Assembly (NCBI GenBank): GCA_937925655.1
Contig: CALAMC010000101.1
Coordinates: 8,155 to 72,154, forward strand
Length of the DNA stretch: 64,000 bases
Source of the DNA: an uncultured candidate division Zixibacteria bacterium
GTDB lineage: Bacteria; Zixibacteria; MSB-5A5; GN15; PGXB01
Direction: 5' to 3'
In this document: positions 18,761-27,345 of the stretch, one piece after another
How positions within the stretch are numbered: the first letter of the stretch is position 1
Layout: every line of letters starts with the position of its first letter
Notes under the pieces: generated by a model
The model's input: the letters and a program-made list of their open reading frames with translations, nothing else
Database searches by the model: none
Told to the model about the DNA's origin: nothing
Position numbers and translations under genes: made by a program

Positions 18761-18830
18761 CTGTCAGGAACCCTTTCCTGACAGTTGCCATATAATCAAT
18801 CCGGGAGCGTCAGGAAGGGGTTCCTGACGC
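18761..18830. repeat. Pair of inverted-copy REP-like hairpins (BIME-like)
   Basis: Two perfect 10-bp stems: CTGTCAGGAA/TTCCTGACAG (18761-18784, loop CCCT) and GCGTCAGGAA/TTCCTGACGC (18807-18830, loop GGGG). The second is almost the exact reverse complement of the first in its 20-nt core (one difference), so they are inverted copies of one element, as in REP/BIME pairs. Confidence 0.7.
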
Positions 18831-18991
18831 CGCTTAAATAGACTTCAATTTCACTATCAACTTTGTAGTGCACTCTTTCCAATTGGGCCTATTTTTACCC
18901 CATTTTGGCATAGTTAAATTGTTATTATCGATTGGATTCCAGGCAGTTGGGTTCGTTTTGTCATTTTTAGTAATGTTTTCCTTATGTGTGG

Positions 18992-19077
18992 CCCCTCCAA
19001 ATTTATTTGGAGGGGTTGACTTTGCGGCCGCCCCAAACTCGTTTGGGGCGGATCCGACTTCTTTTTACTTCGTCGGA
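18992..19077. repeat. Three consecutive hairpins
   Basis: Stem CCCCTCCAAAT/ATTTGGAGGGG (18992-19015), stem CCGCCCCAAAC/GTTTGGGGCGG (19028-19051) and stem TCCGAC/GTCGGA with a 13-nt loop (19053-19077) follow each other with gaps of 12 and 1 nt. The first two have perfect 11-bp arms and share a CCAAA/TTTGG core. No T-run follows, so they are not ordinary terminators. Confidence 0.7.
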
Positions 19078-19166
19078 AAATTGACATAATCATAGGCCTC
19101 ATACATAAGCCACCGCCAGAAATCAACACCGATTTGCATGTGATTTTGTCATTGCATAATGACGGG

Positions 19167-19262
19167 AAAACAGGTAACCCACCCGCTATGAAAAAAGTCA
19201 ATTGCTTTTAAGCGGATGAGCCATCCTTTTTCAAAACAGGTAACACACCCTTTTAGGGTGTG
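19167..19262. repeat. 18-nt direct repeat plus hairpin
   Basis: AAAACAGGTAACCCACCC (19167-19184) recurs at 19233-19250 with one mismatch. The second copy runs into an 8-bp hairpin CACACCCT/AGGGTGTG (19244-19262). Confidence 0.55.
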
Positions 19263-19386
19263 AAAGATGGTTTAGGGCAACCTGCCCGGCTTTCCCTCCC
19301 CCAACCCGGTGTTAATTTTGCCCGTCCTCCTTTATTATGAGGTCTATAATTACATGCAAAGTTTTTTGGGGGAAAGGAGGTAAAAA

Positions 19387-19509
19387 ATGAAAAATTTTCA
19401 AAGACGAACCCATTTTGCCATAACCAACACAGAGACATGGAGCTTCGCAGGTCTGAAATCCTTCGAAGTCGCGAGCAAAACAGGAAAGCTTTTGTCATCG
19501 TCTTGTTAA
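19387..19509 (+). CDS. Possible 40-residue small protein (unknown)
   Basis: ATG 19387 to TAA 19507-19509, preceded by a very strong ribosome site (GGAAAGGAGG, 6 nt before the ATG). The product starts MKNFQRRTHFAITNTETW and ends KLLSSSC; it is basic, has no signal peptide or membrane segment and matches no family I know. It lies in the repeat-rich island, so it may be part of a dispersed element rather than a real gene. Confidence 0.3.
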   Translation: MKNFQRRTHFAITNTETWSFAGLKSFEVASKTGKLLSSSC

Positions 19510-19715
19510 CTATGGGGATAGAGAATGCAAAATTAAAAATTCCCAAATTCCAACCCAATTTAATGAAACCGACACTCGCCCATAATCTTGCGTAATATCA
19601 TGGACTGTGCAACTCCATATAATGGCCCCCGATGCCATGCCGCGACCGCCGTACATGAAAGCGCCCCGGCTCGATAAAGTCAACCGGGGCGGGAAATTTT
19701 ATAGTAGGGACAACG

Positions 19716-21812
19716 TTACAAACAACCCAGCGTCCCGGTTTTGTTATACACGTAATCGATCAGGCTTAGAATATCCAGCAGGTTGATGGAACCGTCGACA
19801 TTGACATCGCCCGACTCGAACGGTACCGGCTGCGGACCGCTGTTATACACGTTGCTTATCAAAAACAGTATATCCAGAAGGTTGCATTCATCATCGTCGT
19901 TGGCGTCGCCGCAAATCAGATCGGTCTTGACCTTGCCCGCGACGGTAGTAACATCATAAGTGTAGATGGTGCCATAAATATTCCCGGAAAAAGTCGGCAT
20001 ATACGTGCTGTACCCGTCAACCAGTATATCCGATTTGGCGCCCTCGGGGGCCCCCGGCGGTACCGTGAAATACACTTTCAGAATCGGGCCCGCGCCGACC
20101 GGAAGATCCTCGGTCCAGGAGCTGGCTTCAAGACGCGCCTGCAAAGTCACCGTCACGCGCGAATTGTATATGTCCGAATGCTTAAGATTCTTCTTTTCGA
20201 AATGGGCCGTGCGACACCCGGCGAGCGATATCGAATCATACACCAGTCCGACTCCCCCGCCATACTCCACCGGAATCGTTATCTGCGACAGAGGTTCGGA
20301 ATTGCGTCCCTCGATGACCACCGCGACCGTCTGGCCCGCGTCGGCCTTGACCGTCCCGGCTTTCAATGAATCCTTTATGGCGTATATGAACTCGGTCCGC
20401 TTGAGGGTCCGACTCCCCTGGTCGTGAGTGATGGTCAGCGTTACATCGAAACACCCGGCTTTCGTATAAGTATGAGTCGGGTTCTGGACATACGCCGTAC
20501 CGCCATCGCCGAAATTCCACTCCCACGACGTGACCTCGCGATCCGACACGGCCGTAAACTGAATTCCCAGCGGAACATGACCGGAGATGGTGTCGGCATA
20601 AAACATGATTTCGCGGTCGGGAATGATATGATTGTACAACCGCTCGATCAGAAAACTACAGCCGTCCCACGGGCAATACAGATTATCCATGGCGTACCAG
20701 GCAGTCTGGGAACCGCCCCAGCCATAGTTGAAATGATAATAGTACATATCCTCGGCCGTTTGCCACCCGTCACAAACGATGGCGTGACTGTGAATGGTAT
20801 ACAAAAGCGGCAGACCGTTGTTAATATCGGCCCGGATGGTATCGTACCACTCGAACCCCATGTAATCGGAGCGGCGATGTTCTTCGACAATGTTCTGATA
20901 ACCATAATGGCGCGGATATATACTGCGGCAACCGCTGGTGTAGGCGCCCGATCCGCACCGGCCGTACATCATGCTGAACGCCACGCCCATCTCATAGCTG
21001 ATTTCGGCCAGATTATGCGTCGTCACGACATACTCGTATTTATCCGACATATTGGCCGCCAGCATCATCGGCGGCGTCGACCCCCCGCAGGAATTATCGC
21101 CTTCCCAGAGAAATTTGCGGCCGTTGAAACCGGCCGGCGGCCACTGGTGATACCACTGTATCTGCGCCGCGGCGGTGGCGACACACCCCACCACACACCT
21201 TCCCCCGTCACCCATCGGGCAGTAATTATAATAAGGCCCGCCCTGATGCCAGGCGGTACTTAGAAGCGGCCCGACCGTGGTAAAAGCCACATCGGCCTTG
21301 CTTTCCAAAACCGCCTTGAAGACATCGGAACCGACCGCGAATTCATCCCAGGCGTGGCGGTTTTTCGGGTCGAACATGGCTTCCGATTTCTCCGTCATGA
21401 CGGCGTCGGCGCTGCCGTAATATTTCACGAATTCTTCGATGCGATTGGCCAGAACGTCCAAAAGCAACGCCCCCATCCCTTCGGGAGCATCCAGGTCAAG
21501 ATTGCATTCCATGGAATAGGCTTTTACCGGAGGCAATTCTTTAAGCGAGGGAACCACGACAAAACCGACCGGGTCAATCGAATAACACCGCCCTAAAATC
21601 TGGCCGTCGCGCGTAAGATCCGTTACGGAAACAACTTGCGGGTCAGCGGACTTTTCCCACGTCCCGTTATGGCGAATATAGTAATCCAGCCAGTTATTGC
21701 AGACGTTATCCATCTCCTGACTGCTGGCGATTTCGGCCATAGTCGTCGGGCCGCATACGCATATCAACAAAGCGACATAAACGGGTACGGTCAATATTCC
21801 GGTTTTTTTCAT
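19716..21812 (-). CDS. Secreted C10-family (streptopain-like) cysteine peptidase with PKD and dockerin domains (second copy)
   Basis: 698 residues, GAGGAAA ribosome site 7 nt before ATG 21812, signal peptide about 1-26. Catalytic Cys210 lies in VVGCVATAAAQIQWYHQWP and the histidine in TIHSHAIVCDGWQT, followed by FNYGWGGSQTAWYAMD. A PKD domain (WEWNFGDGGTAYVQNPTHTY), a cohesin-like module and two dockerin repeats (GDANDDDECNLLDILFL, GDVNVDGSINLLDILSL) follow. It has the same order of domains as the 16371 gene and is a tandem paralogue separated by the hairpin island. The first dockerin repeat has D/E-rich changes at the calcium loop. Exported protease; target unknown. Confidence 0.92.
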   Translation of the reverse strand: MKKTGILTVPVYVALLICVCGPTTMAEIASSQEMDNVCNNWLDYYIRHNGTWEKSADPQVVSVTDLTRDGQILGRCYSIDPVGFVVVPSLKELPPVKAYSMECNLDLDAPEGMGALLLDVLANRIEEFVKYYGSADAVMTEKSEAMFDPKNRHAWDEFAVGSDVFKAVLESKADVAFTTVGPLLSTAWHQGGPYYNYCPMGDGGRCVVGCVATAAAQIQWYHQWPPAGFNGRKFLWEGDNSCGGSTPPMMLAANMSDKYEYVVTTHNLAEISYEMGVAFSMMYGRCGSGAYTSGCRSIYPRHYGYQNIVEEHRRSDYMGFEWYDTIRADINNGLPLLYTIHSHAIVCDGWQTAEDMYYYHFNYGWGGSQTAWYAMDNLYCPWDGCSFLIERLYNHIIPDREIMFYADTISGHVPLGIQFTAVSDREVTSWEWNFGDGGTAYVQNPTHTYTKAGCFDVTLTITHDQGSRTLKRTEFIYAIKDSLKAGTVKADAGQTVAVVIEGRNSEPLSQITIPVEYGGGVGLVYDSISLAGCRTAHFEKKNLKHSDIYNSRVTVTLQARLEASSWTEDLPVGAGPILKVYFTVPPGAPEGAKSDILVDGYSTYMPTFSGNIYGTIYTYDVTTVAGKVKTDLICGDANDDDECNLLDILFLISNVYNSGPQPVPFESGDVNVDGSINLLDILSLIDYVYNKTGTLGCL

Positions 21813-21947
21813 CTTGCGGTTTCCTCAATATTTCAAATTACTGCCAAATATGAATTGTATCTGTTGCGGCCATTTTCGAGCGGTAACATGTCGACCGCGC
21901 CCCCACCCGGCCGACAAAGCCTAATTTTCTGTCTGTCAATCTTTTAT

Positions 21948-21975
21948 AATTTAAGGCATATTCGGATTTTGTCAA
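21948..21975 (-). promoter_or_regulatory. Weak candidate promoter of the second C10 peptidase
   Basis: Minus strand TTGACA (21975-21970), 16-nt spacer, TAAATT (21953-21948). The -35 is perfect but the -10 is poor. Confidence 0.35.
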
Positions 21976-22024
21976 CAAAATCCCACGATATTATACGAAA
22001 TAAGTCCACATTTTCCATCTGACC

Positions 22025-22059
22025 AAAAAAAACGCCGTCCGCAATTTCGCGGGCGGCGT
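22025..22059 (-). terminator. Rho-independent terminator of the 22079 gene
   Basis: 11-bp stem (ACGCCGTCCGC with GCGGGCGGCGT, one G-T pair, 6-nt loop) followed on the minus strand by eight T, 20 nt after the stop codon. Confidence 0.9.
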
Positions 22060-22078
22060 AATTATTCGCACGGCGATT

Positions 22079-22648
22079 TTATTCGGCCATCGCGGCCAGT
22101 TTCTTGTAATCGATCATCTTAATCAGTTTCTGGATATCTTCTTCGGTGACAGTTTCATCGCCTTCACCGGTGACAAGGATTCTTTTGGCCACCAGCGAAA
22201 TAACCTGGACCCCGGTGATTTTGCCCTCGTCTTTCTGATAAATCAGCTTGGACGGAAATCCCTGAATTTCGGCTGATTTAACCGTCCCCTCCGGAGAATC
22301 GTATTCCATTTGCATCATAAACGGGGTCATCAAAAGCTGATTAAAACCGGTATCCAGAATATGCAGGCGGATTTCCTTTTTATCCTTGGATGTATAAGCC
22401 CGTGAGGCCGATGAATAGCTGAACTGATTTCCCGGATTGGTCGGGTCGGCCATAGTCATGGAGCCTCCGTCGAGCTCGCTGACTTCCATTCCCTCAACTT
22501 TTTCGGGCAAAAGTTTGGCTAATTCATTCCAGTCAACCGCCTTGACCGCCTGCAATTCCTTGGCCAGGTCTTTCTGCTCTTCTTCGGCATAGGCACCCAA
22601 AGCCAGAAAAACCAGCAGGACCGCAAACACACCAAAAGTCTTGAGCAT
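22079..22648 (-). CDS. Small secreted protein of unknown function
   Basis: 189 residues. Excellent ribosome site (AGGAAAGGAAG) before ATG 22648 and a clear signal peptide (about 1-21, ending LGAYAEE). The mature part is acidic, has a helical start (EEQKDLAKELQAVKAVDWNE) and a beta-rich centre with SMTMADPTNPG and TSKDKKEIRLHILDTG, and ends in a helix. I recognise no family. Own terminator, so probably transcribed alone. A periplasmic location is inferred from the signal peptide and lack of a lipobox. Confidence 0.75.
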   Translation of the reverse strand: MLKTFGVFAVLLVFLALGAYAEEEQKDLAKELQAVKAVDWNELAKLLPEKVEGMEVSELDGGSMTMADPTNPGNQFSYSSASRAYTSKDKKEIRLHILDTGFNQLLMTPFMMQMEYDSPEGTVKSAEIQGFPSKLIYQKDEGKITGVQVISLVAKRILVTGEGDETVTEEDIQKLIKMIDYKKLAAMAE

Positions 22649-22753
22649 TTGATCTTCCTTTCCTGAAGGTTAGTTGTATCGATAAAATATTAAGGATGAA
22701 AAATCCACAAGGCAATAAAAATATCCCGGTATTATTGAGTTAAACATCTGATT

Positions 22754-23515
22754 TCAGACGCAATCTTCCAGTCCGAGCAACATAATGGCGGAAATGATAA
22801 TCACTGCAATGAGAATATATCTTACAAATGGCGCCCCCTTTTTGACCGCCATATGCGCCGCAACCCAGGCACCCAGCATATTGCCGATAGCCAGAACCAG
22901 GCCCAGGACCCAGTCGACCTGACCGTTGAGAATAAAAACCACCAGGGCAAAAGCGGTAAAACAGAGCACTACAAAATTTTTAAAAGCATTGGCCCGCACC
23001 AGTTCATAGCCGGCGCTTAAAACCAGCCCGGCCAGAAGAAATATGCCCACCCCGGCCTGGATAAAACCCCCGTAAAGACCGATGCCCAAAAAAGTTACAT
23101 GCTGTTTCCAACCGGGCCTTCGCTCCAGCGCATCGGCTTTGCCCTCCAGCCAGCGACGGGGCCGGACAATCACTACTACCAGCATTATGACCATCAAAAC
23201 GCCGATAATTCTTCGCATCAACTGCTCGTCGAGATCGGCGGCAATTTGCGCCCCGATAACGGCGCCGAGAACCGCCGGGATCGTCAAATAAATTACCCGG
23301 CGCAAATCCAGTATATTTTCCTGCCTGAATTTGCGGACGGCCACCACGCACTGGAGCAGAACCGCTACGCGATTGGTGCCGTTGGCGACATTGGCCGGAA
23401 GACCCGCAAATATCAACATCGGCAACGTAATCAGCGACCCGCTTCCGGCCAGAGTATTGATAAACCCGGCCAGAAAACCGGCGCCGACGACTAAGGGATA
23501 TATATACCATTCCAT
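22754..23515 (-). CDS. TSUP (TauE/SafE) family membrane permease
   Basis: About 253 residues from ATG 23515; a TTG at 23524 is an alternative start and neither has a good ribosome site. The protein is almost entirely hydrophobic with about eight predicted helices and begins with the family hallmark GFLAGFINTLAGSGSLITLP, followed by ANGTNRVAVLLQ. TSUP members export or import sulfite, sulfoacetate or other small organosulfur anions; the substrate here cannot be told from sequence. No sulfur-metabolism neighbour helps. Confidence 0.88.
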   Translation of the reverse strand: MEWYIYPLVVGAGFLAGFINTLAGSGSLITLPMLIFAGLPANVANGTNRVAVLLQCVVAVRKFRQENILDLRRVIYLTIPAVLGAVIGAQIAADLDEQLMRRIIGVLMVIMLVVVIVRPRRWLEGKADALERRPGWKQHVTFLGIGLYGGFIQAGVGIFLLAGLVLSAGYELVRANAFKNFVVLCFTAFALVVFILNGQVDWVLGLVLAIGNMLGAWVAAHMAVKKGAPFVRYILIAVIIISAIMLLGLEDCV

Positions 23516-23677
23516 AAGTATCAACCGCGCTTCAAATTGGCTCCAATTATACGCAGGAATCTTAAGGTGTCAATCGTTATCGCATATATACGGGAAATTA
23601 CAGCTTGCCAAAAATTCTCCCAAAGTATTTATTCGCCTGAAGCAGGCAGGAATAAAAAGCTTTGATTCAGTAATGTT

Positions 23678-25705
23678 ATGAATAAAAATTTCCGATTTAT
23701 TTCCGCTCCGGCCTTATATGCTCTGGGCGTCGCGGCCATATTATTACTATTTCTGGCGGGTTGGCGATGGATCCTTATGACATTGGCCAATGAACTGGCC
23801 GAAACTGTCCCTTCTGCCTTTTTACTTAAATCTTTCCTCATCGGCATCAGATTCGATTTCCGAGTGGTAAGCATCATCATGATACCGCTTTTTATCCTTT
23901 CAGCCATACCGGGCCACGACTTGGTTACATCCAGGACCATGCGTAAAATCGGATTCATCTACATTTCAATCGTGACCAGCATCATGTTTTTTCTGCACAT
24001 GGTTGAAATTGAATTCTTCCTGTTTTTCAATACCCGCTTGAACGGTTCGGCCTTGATTTGGTTCGACAGCCCCGCAGATACATTGACTATGGTCTGGTCC
24101 AGCTACCCGGTTTTGCCATATTTGCTTCTGTTCGGCGCCGTAACGACTGCCTTTATTCTGCTGATCCGGTCTTACCGTAATTGGGTCGTGCAAAAGGTCG
24201 GTCCTTCCTCAAAAATCATCACGCTGGCCTGGCTTCCAATCGTCCTGGCCGTCTTTGTTCTGGGAAGTATCGGCCGCATTTACAAAGACGCCCCAATGCG
24301 CTGGGGCATCGGCTATTTCTGCGAATATAATTTCGCCAACCAGCTTTCGTTGAATCCGACGGACACCTTCATGCGCGACGTTTTTTATGATACCCACAAA
24401 CGCGAGCAGGTGCAAAAACTCGTCGATAAATGGCGTCAGGACGACGAGGAAGCGGTCGTCCGCCGTCTGCTGGCGGCCTCGCCGGATACGGCCGACCTCG
24501 GAACACGCCGCCTGTTGCGCCGGGTAAGATTCGACCATCCCAATCCCGACCCGCCCAATGTCCTGCTCATCATGATGGAATCGTTCGGCTCGACCAAGGT
24601 CGGTTGCCTGCTCAACGAATATCCCTATGATTTGACTCCGGGATTCGATTCTCTGGTCAAAAGCGGGGTTTTGTTTACCCGCTTTTACTCCTCGGCCACC
24701 CACACCGGCCCCGGCCTGTTCAATATCATGACCGGCACGCCACATATTTTCGGTAAAGTCATGTTCAAGCAGGTGGAAGGGCATACGTCGTACAATGCCC
24801 TGCCGGAAATATTGCGCAACTACGGCTACCGGACACTTTTTTTCACCACACAGGACCCGCATTATGACAATATGCAGGGTTTCTTGCGGGCCAACGGCAT
24901 GATGGAAATATCCTCGGTCGATGATTACCATGATTCGCTGGTGTTAAGCTGGTTGGGTGTCCCGGATCACGTCATGTTTGACCACGCCCATAAACGCCTG
25001 AAAGAACTGGCGCAGTCAGATCAGAAATTTTTCGCGACCCTGCTGTCGACCTCACATCACAGTCCTTATTTGATACCTGACGCCCCGTTCGAACACATTC
25101 CCGATTCGGAACCGCGCCACCGCGACTTGAACGCCATGAAATACTCTGACTGGGCCATGAACCGGCTGGTGCGAAGCATCATGGCCGACCCCGATTTCGA
25201 CAATACCCTGATTCTGGTTACCGCCGACCAGGGATTCAAATTCGAGGTCTGCCACGAACTGGATATATCAATGATTCAGGTCCCGCTGTTTGTCTACCAT
25301 ACCGATGGCCATCTTCCGGCCGGCGTGAGAAACGACCGCGTCGGCAGCCAGCTTGATTTTTTGCCGACCATTTTGGGACAACTTCAACTCGATTACGATA
25401 ATTATTCATTCGGAAAAGACCTGTTCGACACGCTAACTCCGGTACAAGATTTTGCCTTTGCCACCAGTTGGTATAATATCGGTTATATCGAAGATGACTT
25501 CTTTTTCACCATGCACGCCGACAAGGATGTCGAATATCTTTTTAAACTCCCGGACAAGCAGACCAATCTTTTGGAACAACATCCGGACATCGCCGCCCGG
25601 CTGAAACACCGGGCCCTGTCCATTTATGGCAAAGCCTTCTACGACCAGCAGATTCCGATTCATTTCCATCGCCTGCGGGACAACATTCGAGCCGCCGCCA
25701 AATAA
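23678..25705 (+). CDS. LtaS-type membrane sulfatase/phosphoglycerol transferase family enzyme
   Basis: 675 residues. Five hydrophobic segments fill the first 210 residues, then a soluble alkaline-phosphatase/sulfatase-fold domain (about 290-620). Family motifs are present: PNVLLIMMESFGSTK (metal-binding Glu), a catalytic threonine region in SSATHTGPGLFNIMTG, STSHHSPY and LVTADQGFKFE. Such enzymes move glycerol-phosphate or phosphoethanolamine-like groups to cell-envelope glycans or lipids outside the inner membrane. In a Gram-negative cell this would be decoration of periplasmic glucans or envelope lipids. No ribosome site is obvious at the ATG. Confidence 0.85.
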   Translation: MNKNFRFISAPALYALGVAAILLLFLAGWRWILMTLANELAETVPSAFLLKSFLIGIRFDFRVVSIIMIPLFILSAIPGHDLVTSRTMRKIGFIYISIVTSIMFFLHMVEIEFFLFFNTRLNGSALIWFDSPADTLTMVWSSYPVLPYLLLFGAVTTAFILLIRSYRNWVVQKVGPSSKIITLAWLPIVLAVFVLGSIGRIYKDAPMRWGIGYFCEYNFANQLSLNPTDTFMRDVFYDTHKREQVQKLVDKWRQDDEEAVVRRLLAASPDTADLGTRRLLRRVRFDHPNPDPPNVLLIMMESFGSTKVGCLLNEYPYDLTPGFDSLVKSGVLFTRFYSSATHTGPGLFNIMTGTPHIFGKVMFKQVEGHTSYNALPEILRNYGYRTLFFTTQDPHYDNMQGFLRANGMMEISSVDDYHDSLVLSWLGVPDHVMFDHAHKRLKELAQSDQKFFATLLSTSHHSPYLIPDAPFEHIPDSEPRHRDLNAMKYSDWAMNRLVRSIMADPDFDNTLILVTADQGFKFEVCHELDISMIQVPLFVYHTDGHLPAGVRNDRVGSQLDFLPTILGQLQLDYDNYSFGKDLFDTLTPVQDFAFATSWYNIGYIEDDFFFTMHADKDVEYLFKLPDKQTNLLEQHPDIAARLKHRALSIYGKAFYDQQIPIHFHRLRDNIRAAAK

Positions 25706-25846
25706 TCGGCTGACAATCGGAGCGTTGTCTTATATATTTCTTCAGGCACATAATTAAGCCCCCCGTTTACCGACCGAAAATATACTAAGAGTCGAAATAT
25801 TGCCGGTTTAACCGCCATTCTCGTAGTAATTGGCAGGAGTCAGCCG

Positions 25847-27328
25847 TTGCCTAAAGATGAGCGATTAAAAATCGTAATCATAATTGTGACACTGGTTACC
25901 TTGGAATCGGTGGCCATACCATCGGTCATGGCCCAGGGTTCTATTTTCGGAGCCGTTAAGAATTCTGACCAGACAATTCCGGCCAACGATGAAATAAACT
26001 TTTTTGGCTACATCGACGCCAAAGACGATGAAATACGGACGGAATCGTCGATTGGGGCCGGTTACGATAACGGCAACTGGTTTGACGATTTCCAGAATTA
26101 CCTCGGTGAATCAGCGGGTCAGCCATATCAGTACCGCTTTTTTAATATCAATAACGGCGAGGGGGTTGTCCTTGACGGGTTGATCCCGAATAATTCTTTT
26201 CAGCAGGAGGACATAGAGCTCTCGTCCGTCGATTGGCCGTCCACCGTCAAAAATTTATATGCCCTCGCTTTGGCCTACGGCAGAGTCCTGTTGAGCTGGG
26301 ATGCCCGGCCAGATCATACTTATCATATTTACCGTCGTCTTGCAATATCCGCCGGATCGTTCTATCGCATTGATGATCCGTCGGGAAATCTTGCCAATCC
26401 GGGTGTCGAGGGTGGTTTTTATATCGACGACGAAGTGGATGGAACCAATAACTATGACTACCTCATTATCGTCCAAAACGCCGCGGGGACGCTCGGAATT
26501 CATTCCGAAATTGTTTCGGTTAATTCCTCGATGGTGATGGCACCGGTCATTGACGCCATTATGCCTGCGTCCGGACCTGTCTCCGGAGGAACAGAGGTGA
26601 CCATATCGGGCTCCGGCTTTGATCCCGACGGCGTCATCGTTGCTATCGGGGCAGGATATCTGACGGATATCGTTGTCGTCTCCCCGTTCGAAATTACCGG
26701 CCACACGCCGCCGGGGACGGAAGGCGCGGTCGACATTTATGTCACCAACACTGCCTCCGGTTTAAGCTCCAATATCCTCGTCGGCGGTTATACGTATCTC
26801 GGCAGTCAGAATATCCCGCCCGTGCTTTATGGCACATCTGCCAAAAACGGGCTCATTGAGCAGTTACTGGTATTCAAAGTATTTGCCGTCGATACCGATG
26901 GTGATGAAGTTTTCATATCTGGCCGCAAACTCCCCGATGGAGCCGTGCTGACCTATAATGGCTATAATATCGACAATGGTTTTTATGAGGCCACCTTTGC
27001 ATGGACGCCCGCAACGATACATGCCGGACTGCATGACAGCCTGGAAATCCTGGCCCATGATTTACTGGATACGACAATCGCAATAATGACGGTTAAAATT
27101 TTCGATAACGGTTATGTGTGCGGCGACGCCGACGGCAACTGGATTTATAACGTTTTGGATATTATCTACCTTATCTCATATATATACAACGATCCGCCCG
27201 GTCCGCCCCCGGTTCCTCTGGCCGCGGGAGACGCCAACGGTGACGGAATTATAAACCTCAAAGATATTCTGCGCCTGATTGCCTTTTTGTATGATGACCC
27301 GCGCGGCCCGGCCCCGGTCTGCCCGTAG
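25847..27328 (+). CDS. Secreted IPT/TIG-domain protein with C-terminal dockerin repeats
   Basis: 493 residues from TTG 25847, supported by AGGAG 8 nt upstream; no better ATG explains the signal peptide (about 1-29, ending SVMAQ). Residues about 130-225 resemble a fibronectin-type module (LYALALAYGRVLLSWDARPD), 228-310 an IPT/TIG domain (IDAIMPASGPVSGGTEVTISGSG in two parts), 320-415 a cadherin/Ig-like module, and the C-terminus has two dockerin repeats (GDADGNWIYNVLDIIYL and GDANGDGIINLKDILRL). No enzyme domain. Probably an exported binding or structural protein. Confidence 0.82.
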   Translation: MPKDERLKIVIIIVTLVTLESVAIPSVMAQGSIFGAVKNSDQTIPANDEINFFGYIDAKDDEIRTESSIGAGYDNGNWFDDFQNYLGESAGQPYQYRFFNINNGEGVVLDGLIPNNSFQQEDIELSSVDWPSTVKNLYALALAYGRVLLSWDARPDHTYHIYRRLAISAGSFYRIDDPSGNLANPGVEGGFYIDDEVDGTNNYDYLIIVQNAAGTLGIHSEIVSVNSSMVMAPVIDAIMPASGPVSGGTEVTISGSGFDPDGVIVAIGAGYLTDIVVVSPFEITGHTPPGTEGAVDIYVTNTASGLSSNILVGGYTYLGSQNIPPVLYGTSAKNGLIEQLLVFKVFAVDTDGDEVFISGRKLPDGAVLTYNGYNIDNGFYEATFAWTPATIHAGLHDSLEILAHDLLDTTIAIMTVKIFDNGYVCGDADGNWIYNVLDIIYLISYIYNDPPGPPPVPLAAGDANGDGIINLKDILRLIAFLYDDPRGPAPVCP

Positions 27329-27345
27329 ACGTTTCCGATTGAAGC

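Larger units (their letters stand above)
18574..19715. other. Hairpin-rich non-coding island between two C10 peptidase genes
   Basis: More than 1.1 kb without a convincing conserved gene. It contains at least seven strong hairpins, two near-identical direct repeats and one 40-codon reading frame with a strong ribosome site; these are listed one by one. The segment from about 18840 to 18980 is AT-rich and featureless. It may be a graveyard of dispersed repeat elements or a recombination-prone spacer between paralogous genes. Confidence 0.7.

Noticed and set aside
19253..19558. 101-codon minus-strand frame in the repeat island
   Set aside because: No ribosome site, no recognisable family and it overlaps the better-supported 40-codon frame; probably repeat sequence.
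20424..21263. 279-codon plus-strand frame
   Set aside because: Antisense to the second C10 peptidase.
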